The notes under the pieces were generated by a model that did no database searches, was not told the DNA's origin, and saw only the letters and a program-made list of their open reading frames with translations. Of a stretch of 64,000 bases of DNA, positions 34,746-47,050 are shown piece after piece. The position numbers were made by a program, and so were the translations under genes. Each line of letters starts with the position of its first letter. Position 1 is the stretch's first letter. The stretch comes from Nannobrachium achirus. Its lineage: Eukaryota > Chordata > Actinopteri > Myctophiformes > Myctophidae. Where the stretch lies: assembly GCA_963921795.1 (NCBI GenBank), contig OY997649.1, positions 30,757,555-30,821,554 of the forward strand. Reading direction: 5' to 3'.

Positions 34746-35230
34746 TGTTTCCCAGACAGTGGGTCGGGACCCATTTGTGGGTCACAGACACATTTTCATG
34801 GGTCACGACTCGTGTAAAAATCCCATTTCTTTTCTTATATTTACAAATATAGTGTATTCAAAATATTTATTTTTAATATAAAAACAATCTAAGAAATCTA
34901 AGAAATTCCATATATAAAAAATTACAGTAATTAAGAAGTAGCTTGGGAAGTAGTTTGTGAAAGACTGCTGTATTGCTCCCACTGGAATATAAACCCATTA
35001 ACCCAACCCCACACAAACTCATTGGTAGTTCAAAAAAGTTTAGGCAATTAACCAGAAATACAGTGAAACCGATATTTAGAACCATGGAACCATTAGAACC
35101 AGAACTGATATGTAACTGATGTTTTTTTTTTTTTTTCAAACATTGTTTTTGTTGTGAGCTTGTAGATCGTCTATTTTCCCCTTTTTTTGTAATCAAAAGT
35201 TGAAATAATAGTGACACTTCATTTGTTTCA
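34746..35230. mobile_element. hAT-like fragment, GGGTCGGGACCC family
   Basis: GTTTCCCAGACAGTGGGTCG GGACCCATTT resembles the left end of the 33783 element. A hairpin half (copy 16) lies near the far end. The right terminus was not found. Confidence 0.5.
35148..35178. repeat. Hairpin cassette, right arm only (copy 16)
   Basis: TTTGTTGTGAGCTTGTAGATC then GTCTATTTTC. Confidence 0.7.
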
Positions 35231-35721
35231 AAGCAAAAATTAAACAGGATAAGTAATTGATCTGATGCATTGCTTTCTTGTTGGAGATAGTACAGGGTTT
35301 GGGTGGGGTTATGATGCGTACCCTGCCAGGGCCTTAGACTCTCAGTTTCAGTGTCAAATGACCCAAAAAGCAGCTTCTATGTGCACCGGGTCTTGTTCAT
35401 CAGCAGCGTCATGCATCATGCTGAGCAAAATAATACGTCCGGAGAACCGCCAATGAATTCACCCGAGAAGACTCGTTGGGTGCTGTTATTGATCTGTGAC
35501 CCCCGACTCTGCCCAAGAATATCATTACCCTTGTCAGGCGACAGTTAGACGGCACCATCCCAGCAGCCCCACCGAGAGCCAAGGTCTTTGATACACAGAT
35601 GATAAAGAAATGACATTACATCAAAGCAGGCCAGGATCTTAGCATTCACTAGACACAAATGCAGCCTTTGTTTTTGACCCTAAATAGGTTAATTTAAATA
35701 TTTCCTGATATAACATCCTGC
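35231..35721. other. Unassigned sequence
   Basis: No supported gene or repeat. Confidence 0.45.
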
Positions 35722-35725
35722 TATA

Positions 35726-35984
35726 TCGTCATTGTCGGGTGGAAACCTTGTATGTCCAAAACCATTCGTTTTGTATTCATAATTTTAAAAACGATTCAAA
35801 GTACTGAAAATAGACGATCTACAAGCACACAACGCGTCACACCGCGAGGCGTTGAGTGCTTGTAGATCTGCTATTGTCAATGGTTTTGTGCAACAGTGTT
35901 ATATGATGAAGCAGGGCTTTACCTTTCGAAGAAACATGCAAATTTGAAACTTGGAGATATGAGGTTTCTGCCCGACAGTGACGA
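35726..35984. mobile_element. Palindromic TCGTC-MITE, copy 5 (most complete)
   Basis: TCGTCATTGTCGGGTGGAAA on the left and TTTCTGCCCGACAGTGACGA on the right, flanked by TATA on both sides. At 259 bp with a central hairpin cassette it is the reference copy for the family. The class is unknown; TA-rich flanks would fit Tc1/mariner-like insertion. Confidence 0.85.
35803..35879 (-). repeat. Hairpin cassette copy 17
   Basis: TACTGAAAATAGACGATCTA then CAAGCACACAACGCG, loop, GCGAGGCGTTGAGTGCTTG and TAGATCTGCTATTGTCA. Reversed orientation. Confidence 0.88.
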
Positions 35985-36170
35985 TATATAGAACACACAT
36001 AGCATGTTGCTCTAATGGTCTGCTAAACTCCCTCAACTTGCAAAGATGGGCAAGAACACATCAAATGTCTTGTTTCAAATTATAAAATGTATCAAAATAA
36101 AATACTGTTGTGAGAAATTTGATTAATCCTTAAGTTCTGTTCAGATTCACTTCACCTTGGTTATTTTCAC

Positions 36171-36185
36171 GGGTCATTTTGACCC
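36171..36185. promoter_or_regulatory. Oestrogen-response-element-like palindrome 1
   Basis: GGGTCATTTTGACCC has GGTCA half-sites inverted with a 3-bp gap, matching the core GGTCAnnnTGACC. It lies in a foldback end; function is not shown. Confidence 0.4.
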
Positions 36186-36689
36186 GGGGGATATTTGTTT
36201 AAAAAAACAACACTAATATACATTTTAACTCATTTGCTGCCATTTTGTATAATGGATATTTTTTTTTATATTTACATTTTTCCTAAATTCTGTTTTTGCA
36301 TGACAATGTCATACAGTAATGAAAATGAAAGAGGACAAGCTCTAGTTCCACCCAAAAATATAATTTTGTATTTACGATGTACCATTCTATAGTTATAGCC
36401 ATTTCAAAACCCTTGTTTTTTGATTTTCCGAGCTTGAAAATCAAATGAAATGGAGTTATTTAGGTTTTTGTGAATGGTCTATTTTCAAGCAGATAAGTCA
36501 CTTGATATGTCTTTATGACCTCAGGCCTTATCAGATGAGTGTAATAAGTGTAATTGTGTATAACTGGAATTGTGTAATAGTGCTGTAATAGGTCACCTCT
36601 TGCCCTTAGGGCGTCTTACTTCACACAAAGAGAAATACGCTTTTTATATTGGACTCCGACGGGCCCACGATGGTCTACTCTGCAGTACC

Positions 36690-36915
<226 letters not shown>

Positions 36916-36917
36916 AC

Positions 36918-37037
<120 letters not shown>

Positions 37038-37077
37038 TACTGTAGGCTATACACACACACATGTACATAATAGCAGA

Positions 37078-37104
37078 TCTATATATATATATATATATAT
37101 ATAT
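37078..37104. repeat. (TA)n microsatellite
   Basis: About 13 TA repeats, directly after AGCAGATC, perhaps a hairpin remnant. Confidence 0.9.
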
Positions 37105-37234
37105 AAATATATTGCTAAGTAGTAAAAGCAGGGGGGAATGATACCCCCTCCAACTGTATCTAGACCTATATGTTACCCATTTTCAACTGTTTTTATTTTA
37201 TTTGTGACACTTGCTTTGGCGAGAACCCAGCAAA

Positions 37235-37290
37235 CAGTTCTTTTGTACTTTGCGTTTTCTCATGCCAATAAAGCTCCACCGAATTGAATC
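37235..37290 (+). repeat. Retroposon 3' end with AATAAA
   Basis: TTCTCATGCCAATAAAGCTC then CACCGAATTGAATCG, resembling common fish LINE/SINE termini. Confidence 0.45.
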
Positions 37291-37299
37291 GTTTGGGAT

Positions 37300-37970
37300 C
37301 ACGTTACTCACTGTGCACAGTGTGCAGTGAATAGTGATCAGGTCCTCTGCGCGGTCCAAGTGACTACAATGGAGCGCTCCCTACCTCCGGTTCAGCCAAT
37401 CACAGGGGGCTCGGGGGGGACAGGAACTTGTACAAGCTTGGGTATCCGCAAGACAGCTGATCGAACATGCTGATCACATCACATGGGGAGATGCAGGCGC
37501 GCGATGGATCGATATTCACTTTCTTTTCAGTCTGCTGCACGCATGTGCACCCACATGCACATGCGTTGCGTGCGTGCGTGATTGCGCTTGCATGCACGTA
37601 AGCCGACATGCTGTGTGTGGGGAAGGACAACTTTAGGAATGGAATGGATGAAAACAAAACATTAGTCACAATTGCTTTTCTTACTCCACTATTCCCGGTG
37701 GGATCCACTTGTTTCGGACAGCTGGAGCAGACACGGAGAAGACAAGGCTAACGCTTGACGACGAGGATGTCTTATAAGTTTTACCGACGCGAATGGAGAA
37801 TGGAGGAGTTTGTGGTCAGCCTCCGGACATGACACAGAGGACATTGGTCGCTTGACCAGGGCACGGGGGGAGTCGGGGTCCACAGGGACCTGGGACATCT
37901 ACTATCTCCCGCGAGCAGTGCCTTATGATCGGGATCGGTCGAGGGGACCCCCGCTGACGTGAGGTGAGGT
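37300..37970 (+). other. GC-rich candidate 5' exon and promoter
   Basis: This is a more GC- and CpG-rich stretch than its surroundings. CAGCCAATCACAG near 37394 is a CCAAT-box match. Near 37960 GACGTGAGGTGAGGTTT offers a strong splice donor. No long coding frame exists, so if real it would be a non-coding first exon. No gene was recognised. A relic of TE cargo or a chance GC peak are equally possible. Confidence 0.25.
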
Positions 37971-39055
37971 TTAGATGTGTTATCTATTGTGTTTGTGATG
38001 GTTTATTTTGGTTGTTGGCTGCAAATCTGGACAATAGTTTGTTGTGGAGACTTTGAACTTTGAAGCTGTCTTGTGTAGGCCCATAGCAGATTATGGCTTT
38101 TGAAGTGAAAATGTCACGGGATTTTGTTTGATTTATGAAGAACGGTCTCATCGAGCTGAACTGTTAGTTGTTGCTATAGGCTAGCCTCCGCTTGGGGGGC
38201 TTCTGACATGCTGTCATTCAGATTGACTTCTGGCAACACTTCCATAGTAGGGCAAGGGCATTGGTGTTGGAATGGGGGTGTGTGTGAATGGCATGCATGT
38301 TGGAGTGAGGGGATGCACGCCTGAAAAAAAAAAAAAAAGACGCTTGGAAAAAAAAGACGCATTCTGTGTGCTGGAGGCTGCAGCGTATGTGCGATATGCC
38401 TTCACTGTACCTTCACTGTAGGTTATGGGGAGAATTAGACACTTTTATTGAGATTTATACATTTATTACACTCTTGTTTTCAAACACACTAACTTTGATG
38501 TGTGATATTTTGGGTTCCCTATATGACAGAAGGCTCAAACTTTATCAGGGGCTGGGGAAGAGTGTAATTTAGCATTACATAATTTAAAAGCACATTTGCG
38601 GGATTTACGGGCATGGCAGGGCCGTACAGCGGAAAATTTACGGGCGCTACGGGCATCGCGGCAAATGAGTTAACATAACAAATTTGACTTTGTCTCAATT
38701 CCAAACAATTCATATGATATATATGGTAAATGTTTGCATTTATGCTTTGCTATATCAAATTAAACACTGAAAGAGCTAGGCGTTTTTACTGATATCTGGA
38801 ATTCTTGTAAAATATGAGCTGAACACACATGTGAACATGTGAACACACATTACCGTCCCATATGAATGCACACTTGTACATATGCTCTAGGAAGAACATG
38901 CTGCAAGCACTGCAAGCAGTCTGTCGATGCTTCAACCCTAAGTTCAATGTTTATTTTACCTTATATAATTTGGATTGTTTGGAATTGAGACAAAGCCAAT
39001 GTATGATGATGATTTGTTAAAATGTATTATTATTTTTTTAAACCAAATATCCACT

Positions 39056-39070
39056 GGGTCAAAATGACCC
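39056..39070. promoter_or_regulatory. Oestrogen-response-element-like palindrome 2
   Basis: GGGTCAAAATGACCC; same IR3 arrangement as at 36171. Confidence 0.4.
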
Positions 39071-39168
39071 GCGAACAGAACTAGAGGTTAACAAAAATGT
39101 GGGGGGTGTAGCATGGGTGTAGTGCAAAAATATACTGTATGTTTTTACATGTTAATCACAAAAGAATC

Positions 39169-39482
39169 TTTAAAGGGGAAGACCACCCATTTTCAATATT
39201 AAACTGTGTCATTAATATGCCTTAGAGGAGTTGTGTGGAAATAGAAAAAAAGTTCCCCCTCTTCTGTGTTGCCTAGAACTGGAGGATTGATTTGGGGGTT
39301 TGTATTGTAAAGTACAACTTGATGACATCACACATTGTACTTTACAATACAAACCACAAAATCAATCCTCCAGTTCTAGGCAACACAGAAGGGGGGGCAC
39401 TTTTTTTCTATTTCCACACAACTCCTCTAAGGTATATTAATGACATATTTCAATATTGAAAATGGGTGGTCTTCCCCTTTAA
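39169..39482. mobile_element. TTAA-flanked foldback MITE (piggyBac-like)
   Basis: TTAA on both sides (39169-39172, 39479-39482). AGGGGAAGACCACCCATTTT CAATATT is mirrored by AATATTGAAAATGGGTGGTC TTCCCCT. The pairing runs almost to the centre, where the two arms (CAACTTGATGAC) meet. TTAA duplication is characteristic of piggyBac-type transposition; no transposase is present. Confidence 0.85.
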
Positions 39483-39548
39483 GGCCAGTGAGTTTCAGGT
39501 GGAAAAATGTCAACTTCTACCTTTTTCTTTTAAATTAAAATGTTAAAC

Positions 39549-39563
39549 GGGTCAAAATGACCC
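39549..39563. promoter_or_regulatory. Oestrogen-response-element-like palindrome 3
   Basis: GGGTCAAAATGACCC, followed by GAACATAACTCAAGGGTTAA, an end of the same TTAA family. Confidence 0.4.
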
Positions 39564-39583
39564 GAACATAACTCAAGGGTTAA

Positions 39584-39934
39584 AATAAAATGCATTTGTA
39601 ATAAAAAAATAAAACTATAGAAATTTGTACTGTATCTAACATTATTTTATGTGTTTGTGATTACACTAGTCTCTATTGTCTTTCTCCCTCACTCTTTTAC
39701 ACATACTGGGCCATGTGATGGCAATAATATCTGTACACCAGTATGAAATGGTGGAAGAGATAATAATAAATTCTGATTACCGGTACATTATTATGGTGGG
39801 TGCAACCAGAGTAGACAGGCAATATGGAGACAAATGGCCACTGAGAACACATTGAAAAGTCGTGTCTCGTGTGCATGTTACAATCACTAGGACAAACATA
39901 AAGTTAGAATGCTACAGCCTATAATAATATGTTG

Positions 39935-39935
<1 letters not shown>
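39584..39935. other. Unassigned AT-rich sequence
   Basis: Nothing supported. Confidence 0.45.

Positions 39936-39990
<55 letters not shown>
39936..39990. repeat. (GT)n microsatellite, left part
   Basis: GT repeats interrupted by the foldback MITE and resuming at 40450. Confidence 0.95.
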
Positions 39991-39991
<1 letters not shown>

Positions 39992-39993
<2 letters not shown>

Positions 39994-40447
39994 GGGCTCC
40001 TTCAATGCCTTTAATCTCACCGAATTGCGCAGCACCGCGTACCATTACGCGTGAACGCGTGAACGCGTGACCAAGTACGCGTTCACACATGCACGCGTGA
40101 AACGTAGCATGTAACCTTTACACGAAAACATGTACCTTTACAGGTTCACACGTAGTTTTCATTGGAGAGCTGGCATTGTTGGAGCATCTGATCTGGTCGC
40201 ATCTGATCTGGTCGCGTCACGTGACTTATAATGGTAAGTCAATGGGAAATATACATGACATGCTCATGTGAGCTGTGCTACGCAGGGAGCCATAATCAAA
40301 CGCTCCATGAGTGCCAAAACTCTCACGTACGTGTACCTCATACCCCCGAGCGTGACTGAACTTGTGGTGTACTTGGTCACGCGTTCACGCGTAATGGTAC
40401 GCGGTGCTGCGCAATTCGGTGAGATTAAAGGCATTGAAGGAGCCCCA
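39992..40447. mobile_element. Foldback MITE inserted in a GT microsatellite
   Basis: TGGGGCTCCTTCAATGCCTT at the left is mirrored by AAGGCATTGAAGGAGCCCCA at the right. The arms match for about 80 bp, through CACCGAATTGCGCAGCACCG and ACGCGTGA words. TA lies on both sides (39990-39991, 40448-40449), and GT repeats continue outside both ends. TA duplication fits Tc1/mariner-like elements. Confidence 0.85.
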
Positions 40448-40449
40448 TA

Positions 40450-40452
40450 GTG

Positions 40453-40484
<32 letters not shown>

Positions 40485-40492
40485 TGTGTGTG
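40450..40492. repeat. (GT)n/(GTGC)n microsatellite, right part
   Basis: GT repeats with a GTGC sub-repeat; continuation of 39936-39990. Confidence 0.92.
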
Positions 40493-41570
40493 CACATCAC
40501 CCCCAGCTCCAGTGTCAGTAATAATATCTAAGACATAATTCTGAAAAGATGACTGCCTCTCAAATATCCCTGTAATCTGAAAAGTCGGATTAATTCCTTG
40601 CGTAAATTAAAGTTTGAAACATCAGTCACTGCCCCACACTCGCTTTGCTTTAATCCTTCACGAGACGACTCGTTCTGTGTGGAACAGATAGCCAGCAACA
40701 GAGGCATACATTACATACTACAACACGCACTTGCTGTTATCCTCTTGAACCCCATTGCCCCCGCCGGCGGGGGCAAAAGGTGTTGACCTCTGAACAGCTG
40801 TCAATAAATGTCAATAAATCAATAGAGACCAAATCAAACTACAATTTCATTGGTGATTATTGTTACAGTGGTCCTACAGCATAGTAATCAGCTGCCATTG
40901 TACTTTTCATCCATACATTACTCATATTACAATATTATTACTACTTATTGTTACTCGTTTTTATCATTTTTCACCCTATACTTTAACATTACTAATATTA
41001 CAGCACTACTCTCACTAAAACATCTGTAGAGTTTACATAGTTTGGAATATATTCATACAATTTTGCCTATCAATAGATGACACCTTGGTGAACAATTTCT
41101 CTATTCACTATATATGTTTTCAATGAGGTCTTGAGGCTCATTCACTATTCAGAAGGCACATTTTCCATAGGCGGAGGTCTTTTTCAATCATCTTTTCCTA
41201 GCTAAATGATCACAGCAGGACAATTTTGTAAGAGAAATGTGATGTTTTACACTGCATTTGTGAATTTTCAGGGGTTAGCTGACATTTGGTGGGACAAGAT
41301 TAGCCACAATCATTGTAGTTTTGTGTCCACAACTGTTCCAATTTGGGCATACATTTTAGGCGGATTTTTCCCCTGAGGACAAGTTGTAAAACATAGTCGA
41401 CGAACATACAGTAAATGCCCAAACTTGACCAGCTGTAATGACTTCAGATGGAGGGCGGCGGGGTATGTTTGTGTTCATGAACGACCAAAGTGCATGACTG
41501 CGATTGGTTACTCTAGTTCTCGTCCATGGGACACTTATTCATCAACTAACAGCATTCATGTCTGCGATTG
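40493..41570. other. Unassigned; contains a 22-bp GC palindrome
   Basis: A perfect palindrome, TTGCCCCCGCC mirrored to GGCGGGGGCAA, lies at 40755-40776. The rest is AT-rich without supported features. Confidence 0.5.
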
Positions 41571-41818
41571 ACCTTGTACAGTGTTTTGTTCAAACATTTT
41601 TGGCGCAGGGCACCCCTGTAAATAGCTTTTTCATCCATGGCACCCCTGAATGACAAATGTTACTTTACATTACAGTACCTTACATGTACTGTACACTATG
41701 TCAAGAGGAAAACATGAGAGAATGTCTGTTTCCATTAGGACAGATTAGGACGAAAATAACGTACTTGGCGTTTAACCACTGAAACTCCAGCATCCCTATA
41801 ACGGGGATAACATTCACC

Positions 41819-41873
41819 AAAAATAGCCGATCTACAAGCTCACAACGCGTGAGCTTGTAGATCTGCTATTTTT
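41819..41873 (-). repeat. Hairpin cassette copy 18
   Basis: AAAAATAGCCGATCTACAAG then CTCACAACGCGTGAGCTTGT and AGATCTGCTATTTTT. Clean copy with an 8-bp loop; reversed orientation. Confidence 0.92.
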
Positions 41874-41979
41874 GATGAAGAGACTTGGTGTACTGTAGGC
41901 TGAAAAAGATCATCAAGTACAGTGCAACTCAGTTCAGTTTTACTAGTATAAGTGGTTAAATAAGTGATATTGTTAAAGA

Positions 41980-42335
41980 GGTGGTGCCATAGTTTTGTAC
42001 TTTTTTCTGTTTTGTATGTGCTCTAATAGACCCCTGGGTGTGGTTATGCAAATATGTCATCCTGTGTATTTTTGGTTTCTTCCTGAAAGCTGAAAGCCTC
42101 GGAGTCAAAAGGCCCAATTGAAATACACCGCTTTAGTGACACTAAAATCATCTCCTCCCTTTATTATCATACGGCACCAGCTATGGGCCTGGCTTCAGGT
42201 GGGTGGTGCTAAGGTTAAAACAAGGTATACTTAATGAACAAGTGGGTGTGGCCGCATAAAAACATAATTTTAACACTTTTTGTCCACTTTTTTGAAGAAA
42301 AAAATAATAATCTTCCTCCTAGTAGGGGGGAATCA
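41980..42335 (+). repeat. Dispersed repeat, copy A
   Basis: Blocks GGTGGTGCCATAGTTTTG, TTCCTGAAAG..AGCCTCGGAGTCAAAAGG, CATAAAAACATAATTTTAAC and CTTCCTCCTAGTA recur reversed at 43415-43705. The class is unknown. Confidence 0.7.
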
Positions 42336-42448
42336 CAACACCCCGTCTTTAAATTCAGAATATCATCAAAGTATTCTGCAGCACCCACTTTGAGAAACCC
42401 TGACCTAGTAGCACACTGGATTAGCGTTGCGCGCGTGCCACACACGCG

Positions 42449-43414
<966 letters not shown>

Positions 43415-43705
43415 TCATTAGATGCGGTGCCATGATTTTTCCCCACCCTAAAACATGATCATCAGGTATTATGATTATACTAGGAGGAAGATTTTTTCCA
43501 AAAAAATAACTGTACAGAAAGTGTTAAAATTATGTTTTTATATGGCCACACCCACCAATTCATTAAGTATGCCTGGCTGAAGTTATCCACACCCACAGTG
43601 TTGGGTGTATGGTAAAGTGGGAGGGGCCGGGTTTATGATGTCATTAACTCAGTGTTTTTTGATCAGGTCTTTTGACTCAGAGGCTTTCAGGAAGTAACCA
43701 TGGAC
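43415..43705 (-). repeat. Dispersed repeat, copy B
   Basis: Reverse complement of copy A: GCGGTGCCATGATTTTTCC, TACTAGGAGGAAGATTTTTT, GTTAAAATTATGTTTTTATA, GACTCAGAGGCTTTCAGGAA. Together with copy A it could fold over ~1.7 kb. Confidence 0.7.
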
Positions 43706-44520
43706 AAGCATGGCAGGCAATTATGCTAGCTATCAAATGATTATGCTCTCACTTCACTACTAATTTGGAGAGAATAAGGTTACACAAAACATCTTATTTC
43801 TGCTGTTGATAAGTGATAATTGAGAAAGTGACACCATTTTTAAGTGACACATGTGTACTACAAAAATATTAGCAGAGCGAGTGATTTGGTTTCTTTTTGA
43901 TGACTGGAAATATTCTTATTCACAGTGGTAACAGTGAGGAAAAGTGTAAAAATAGCAGTACTGATTTAATATAATCGAGTTTGTAAATGTACTTTTAGAG
44001 AGGGAATTAAAGGATGACACGGTCTAAGCTCCACAGGAGCTGACAGCAAATACCCAGTAACAAGTCAGTTGGGAAGTGCCATTGTTAAAGACCAGCTGAA
44101 ATGAGAAATATGTTTTTCACACTTTTAGAACATATTCGTGGTCATAATGGAGACATAATTAACAATAGATGGCAAGTCTAAACATAATCATTTCCTGTCA
44201 AACTAAAATGTAATGTGTCATTACATCAACAGGTCCATATATACATAATCATGAAACATGATTATGCTGTACTGCCATACTGTAGCTATACTCTGGGATG
44301 AGGCTGGAGGGGCATCGTCAGTCCTTTGTGCCGTTTGCTATGAGAACATTTAAAGGTGACTCCACAAGTGGTGAAAATGATGTCTCTGGCTTATTTAGGC
44401 TTGTTTCTGCAGCAGTAGCAGACTAGAGGTCCACAGTACTGGACTATATGCCCCTTAATTTCTACCGACGGTTAGGCGAGAACGGCAAAAAACTGAAAAT
44501 GTTCAGTTCTTCATCAACAG
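43706..44520. other. Unassigned, with a TTAA-family fragment
   Basis: TTAAAGACCAGCTGAAATGA, CACACTTTTAGAACATATTC and GTCATAATGGAGACATAAT at 44085-44170 match the left end of the 60019 element. Nothing else was supported. Confidence 0.45.
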
Positions 44521-44528
44521 GTCCCAAC

Positions 44529-45122
44529 TAGGGATGGACATCGGTATCGGCCAATATCAGAAATCGGCAGGTATCATATCAAACCGGCCAAATCGGTGAT
44601 CGGCAGGTCACTGACATAAATATGCCAAAATCGGCCAATTGTATCTTGCACTGCACAGCATCATGCTCGGTCCTGTGACGTAAACATTAGCAAGTAGCAG
44701 CCAGTCTACTTGGAGGCAGCCTACAGAATACAGATGGTGCTGATTACCTTTGCAATGTAAGGATATATTCCATAATCCTGTGTCAATGTCATCTCCAAAA
44801 AGAAGGGGGGAAAAAAGCATGCGTCACCTGCTTTCCTCCTGCCTAGTCCAGACGGTCATATTAGACTGGATATTGTCTGTGATTTTGGATATTGTACTAT
44901 TGTGATTGATTTGGCATTAGTGTTCTTCTAGCTTATTGGTACTCAAATTGAAGTATGTCTTGTAGGCCTACTTGGCCTGAAACAAAAGGGTATTGGAGCA
45001 ACCCTATTTCCTAGTTCTTAGCTAAAGAAATCTGTATCGGAAAAATCGGTTTTGGCAGGTCAGACCTTCATAAAACCGGTGGATCGGTATCGGCCAAGAA
45101 TTTTGCAATCGGTCCATCTCTA
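44529..45122. mobile_element. hAT element (594 bp)
   Basis: TAGGGATGGACATCGGTATC on the left and CGGTCCATCTCTA on the right, with GATCGGTATCGGCC words. Perfect 8-bp repeats GTCCCAAC flank it (44521-44528, 45123-45130). A decayed relative lies near 62510-62580. Confidence 0.93.
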
Positions 45123-45248
45123 GTCCCAACGGCTTTATCGACGGCAAGCACATCTTGCTGAAAAGCTTGTTAGATATGTTTTGATAATCATTAATATTGT
45201 TTGTGTGCCATTTTTGTACATGTCAAATAGCCTAATGTTGCAGTAGCC

Positions 45249-45569
45249 TTAAAGGAGTAGTTCACCCCCAAATGACTTTTTTTCTATTGATTACTCACGC
45301 CATGGAGACTTGAGTTCAATAATATTTTCTTGTATTTGTTGCATTCCTGAGACAAAAACGTGATAATAGTAAATGTATCCTCCTTGATTCCGGATGGGGA
45401 CCCGAATGCATTTGGGTCCCCATCCGGAATCAAGGGGGGCAAATTATTGCAATACATTTTTTGTCTTAGAAATGCGACAAAAAAACAAAAAATATTATTG
45501 AATTCAAGTCTTCATGGCGTGAGTAATCAATAGAAAAAAAGTCATTTTGGGGGTGAACTACTCCTTTAA
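45249..45569. mobile_element. TTAA-flanked foldback MITE (piggyBac-like)
   Basis: TTAA at both ends (45249-45252, 45566-45569). AGGAGTAGTTCACCCCCAAA is mirrored by TTTTGGGGGTGAACTACTCC. The centre CTTGATTCCGGATGGGGACC is also palindromic. No transposase. Confidence 0.87.
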
Positions 45570-46737
45570 GATATTGAAATGATTACATTTTAATCATGTC
45601 TTCACTCTACGTGTTCCATAACATTACTGATTGTCAAACGTCATCCTGGCCTTGTGTCTTTCTGAATGTGTCAACAAAGTACTGGTTATTATGGATTGCG
45701 AGACATGGGTCGGGGTGAGCCATGTTACCTTGTCTACCTATATTCTGGAACCAAAGCGCTGTCGCCACTGTATGAACTGTCATAATTAAATTTTACAATT
45801 CAGGCATTTAGCAGACGCTTTTAATCCAAAGCAACAATAAGCAGGTAATGCATCAATATAATAATGGTCATCTGTTATTGTGATAACAATTGTCTGATAA
45901 AGACGATTGCTGTCCATATTGATGAGCCAAGGCCCTTCTGTATCATGACATCAAGTTTTGGACCTCTCGCTTAACAACATCAAGCCACTGCACGCCTACA
46001 ATCTTATGGAACATGAACTTTTGCCACTGATATGGATTCATGTGTGAAGATATCAACATGAAAACATCCATGACCTCATCTTGTGATCCGTTATTGTCAT
46101 CCACTGATTGCCATACGGTATTTGTGTAAACATCCATGTGAAAAGAACACAGCTTTTGTAAATGAGTCAGTTGGAACCAACCATGCGTCTTTAATGCATC
46201 TGTATTCAACTTCTGTCCGTTCCTTTGAATACAGTGTCTCACTTCAAAACGGCTGTCCTGAGTCTTATTTCTTGGTATCTTATCTGATCTTATTTATCTA
46301 TTAAAGCTCCCAACAGCAGCGTGTCGGCAACAGATCCTTTCCGGCGGCAAATCATGGGGAAATCTGTGTGGTTAAGAGCTGGCTTAACAACGCAAGCACA
46401 GGACAACGGTAATTGACTCTCTGTGACTTTAATGGAATCGTTACCATTTAATATTTAATCAGTTGTCATCTGTAACATTACCTGTGGTTTGTGCTGATGT
46501 CATGACTATAGGCTTACCTTATGACTCCCTTGATTGTATAGCGTGTACGGCTGTATAATTTAATAGCTTATTAAATTAAATATTATCTCTAGTTCTGCAT
46601 CTGATTTATGATGGCATAGCAGAGTTGTATAAGTCTAAAGTAAAGTCCCAAATTTCAGGTGTTTAGTGGCAGAATGCAAGATCTTTTACTTACTTGAATT
46701 AGTGCATCTTCTTTTTTTGTGTCTCCCCCCTTCTCTG
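45570..46737. other. Unassigned, with reversed L2-type tail
   Basis: CATTTAGCAGACGCTTTTAA TCCAAAGC at 45806-45833 is a minus-strand L2-type tail. A 99-codon minus-strand frame (46242-45943) has ordinary amino acid composition but no domain I recognise; it may be chance. Confidence 0.4.
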
Positions 46738-47050
46738 CTCCCTCCACTGGCTCCCAGTTACTGCCTGCACAGACTACAGAGTACAAAAGACTGGTGTTGG
46801 CCTACAAAGCAACCAAATGTATGGCACCCCCATATCTTCAAAGCCTGATCCCACCCTACAACCCCTCCCGCTCACTCAGATCAGCTAACACAGGCAAGCT
46901 GTCAGAACCTTCATTAAAACATTCGGGACAACAACAATGTCCCAGACACTTCCAAACTATGGAATGAACTCCCCATTGCAATTAGAACTGCACACTCACT
47001 CCCAATCTCTTCAGACTCCACTTTTGCTGAGCCTCCACCACCTTGCAGGC
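46738..47050 (+). pseudogene. L2-type LINE C-terminal relic
   Basis: Read across shifting frames the sequence gives LAYKATKCMAPPYLQSLI then PPYNPSRSLRSANTG, and further on SKLWNELPIAIRTAHSLPIF. This order (YKAL..APxYL..YxPSRxLRS, then LWNxLP) is the C-terminus seen in fish L2-like reverse transcriptases. At least two frameshifts are present and the catalytic palm is absent. An L2-type 3' tail at 47770-47825 probably belongs to the same insertion. Confidence 0.65.

Larger units (their letters stand above)
41579..42402. mobile_element. hAT element (824 bp)
   Basis: CAGTGTTTTGTTCAAACATT and CCCACTTTGAGAAACCCTG, with GGCACCCC and GCAGCACCC next to them. Flanking 8-mers ACCTTGTA (41571-41578) and ACCTAGTA (42403-42410) differ at one base. 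It contains hairpin cassette copy 18 and a repeat (41980-42335) whose reversed copy is at 43415. Confidence 0.82.
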
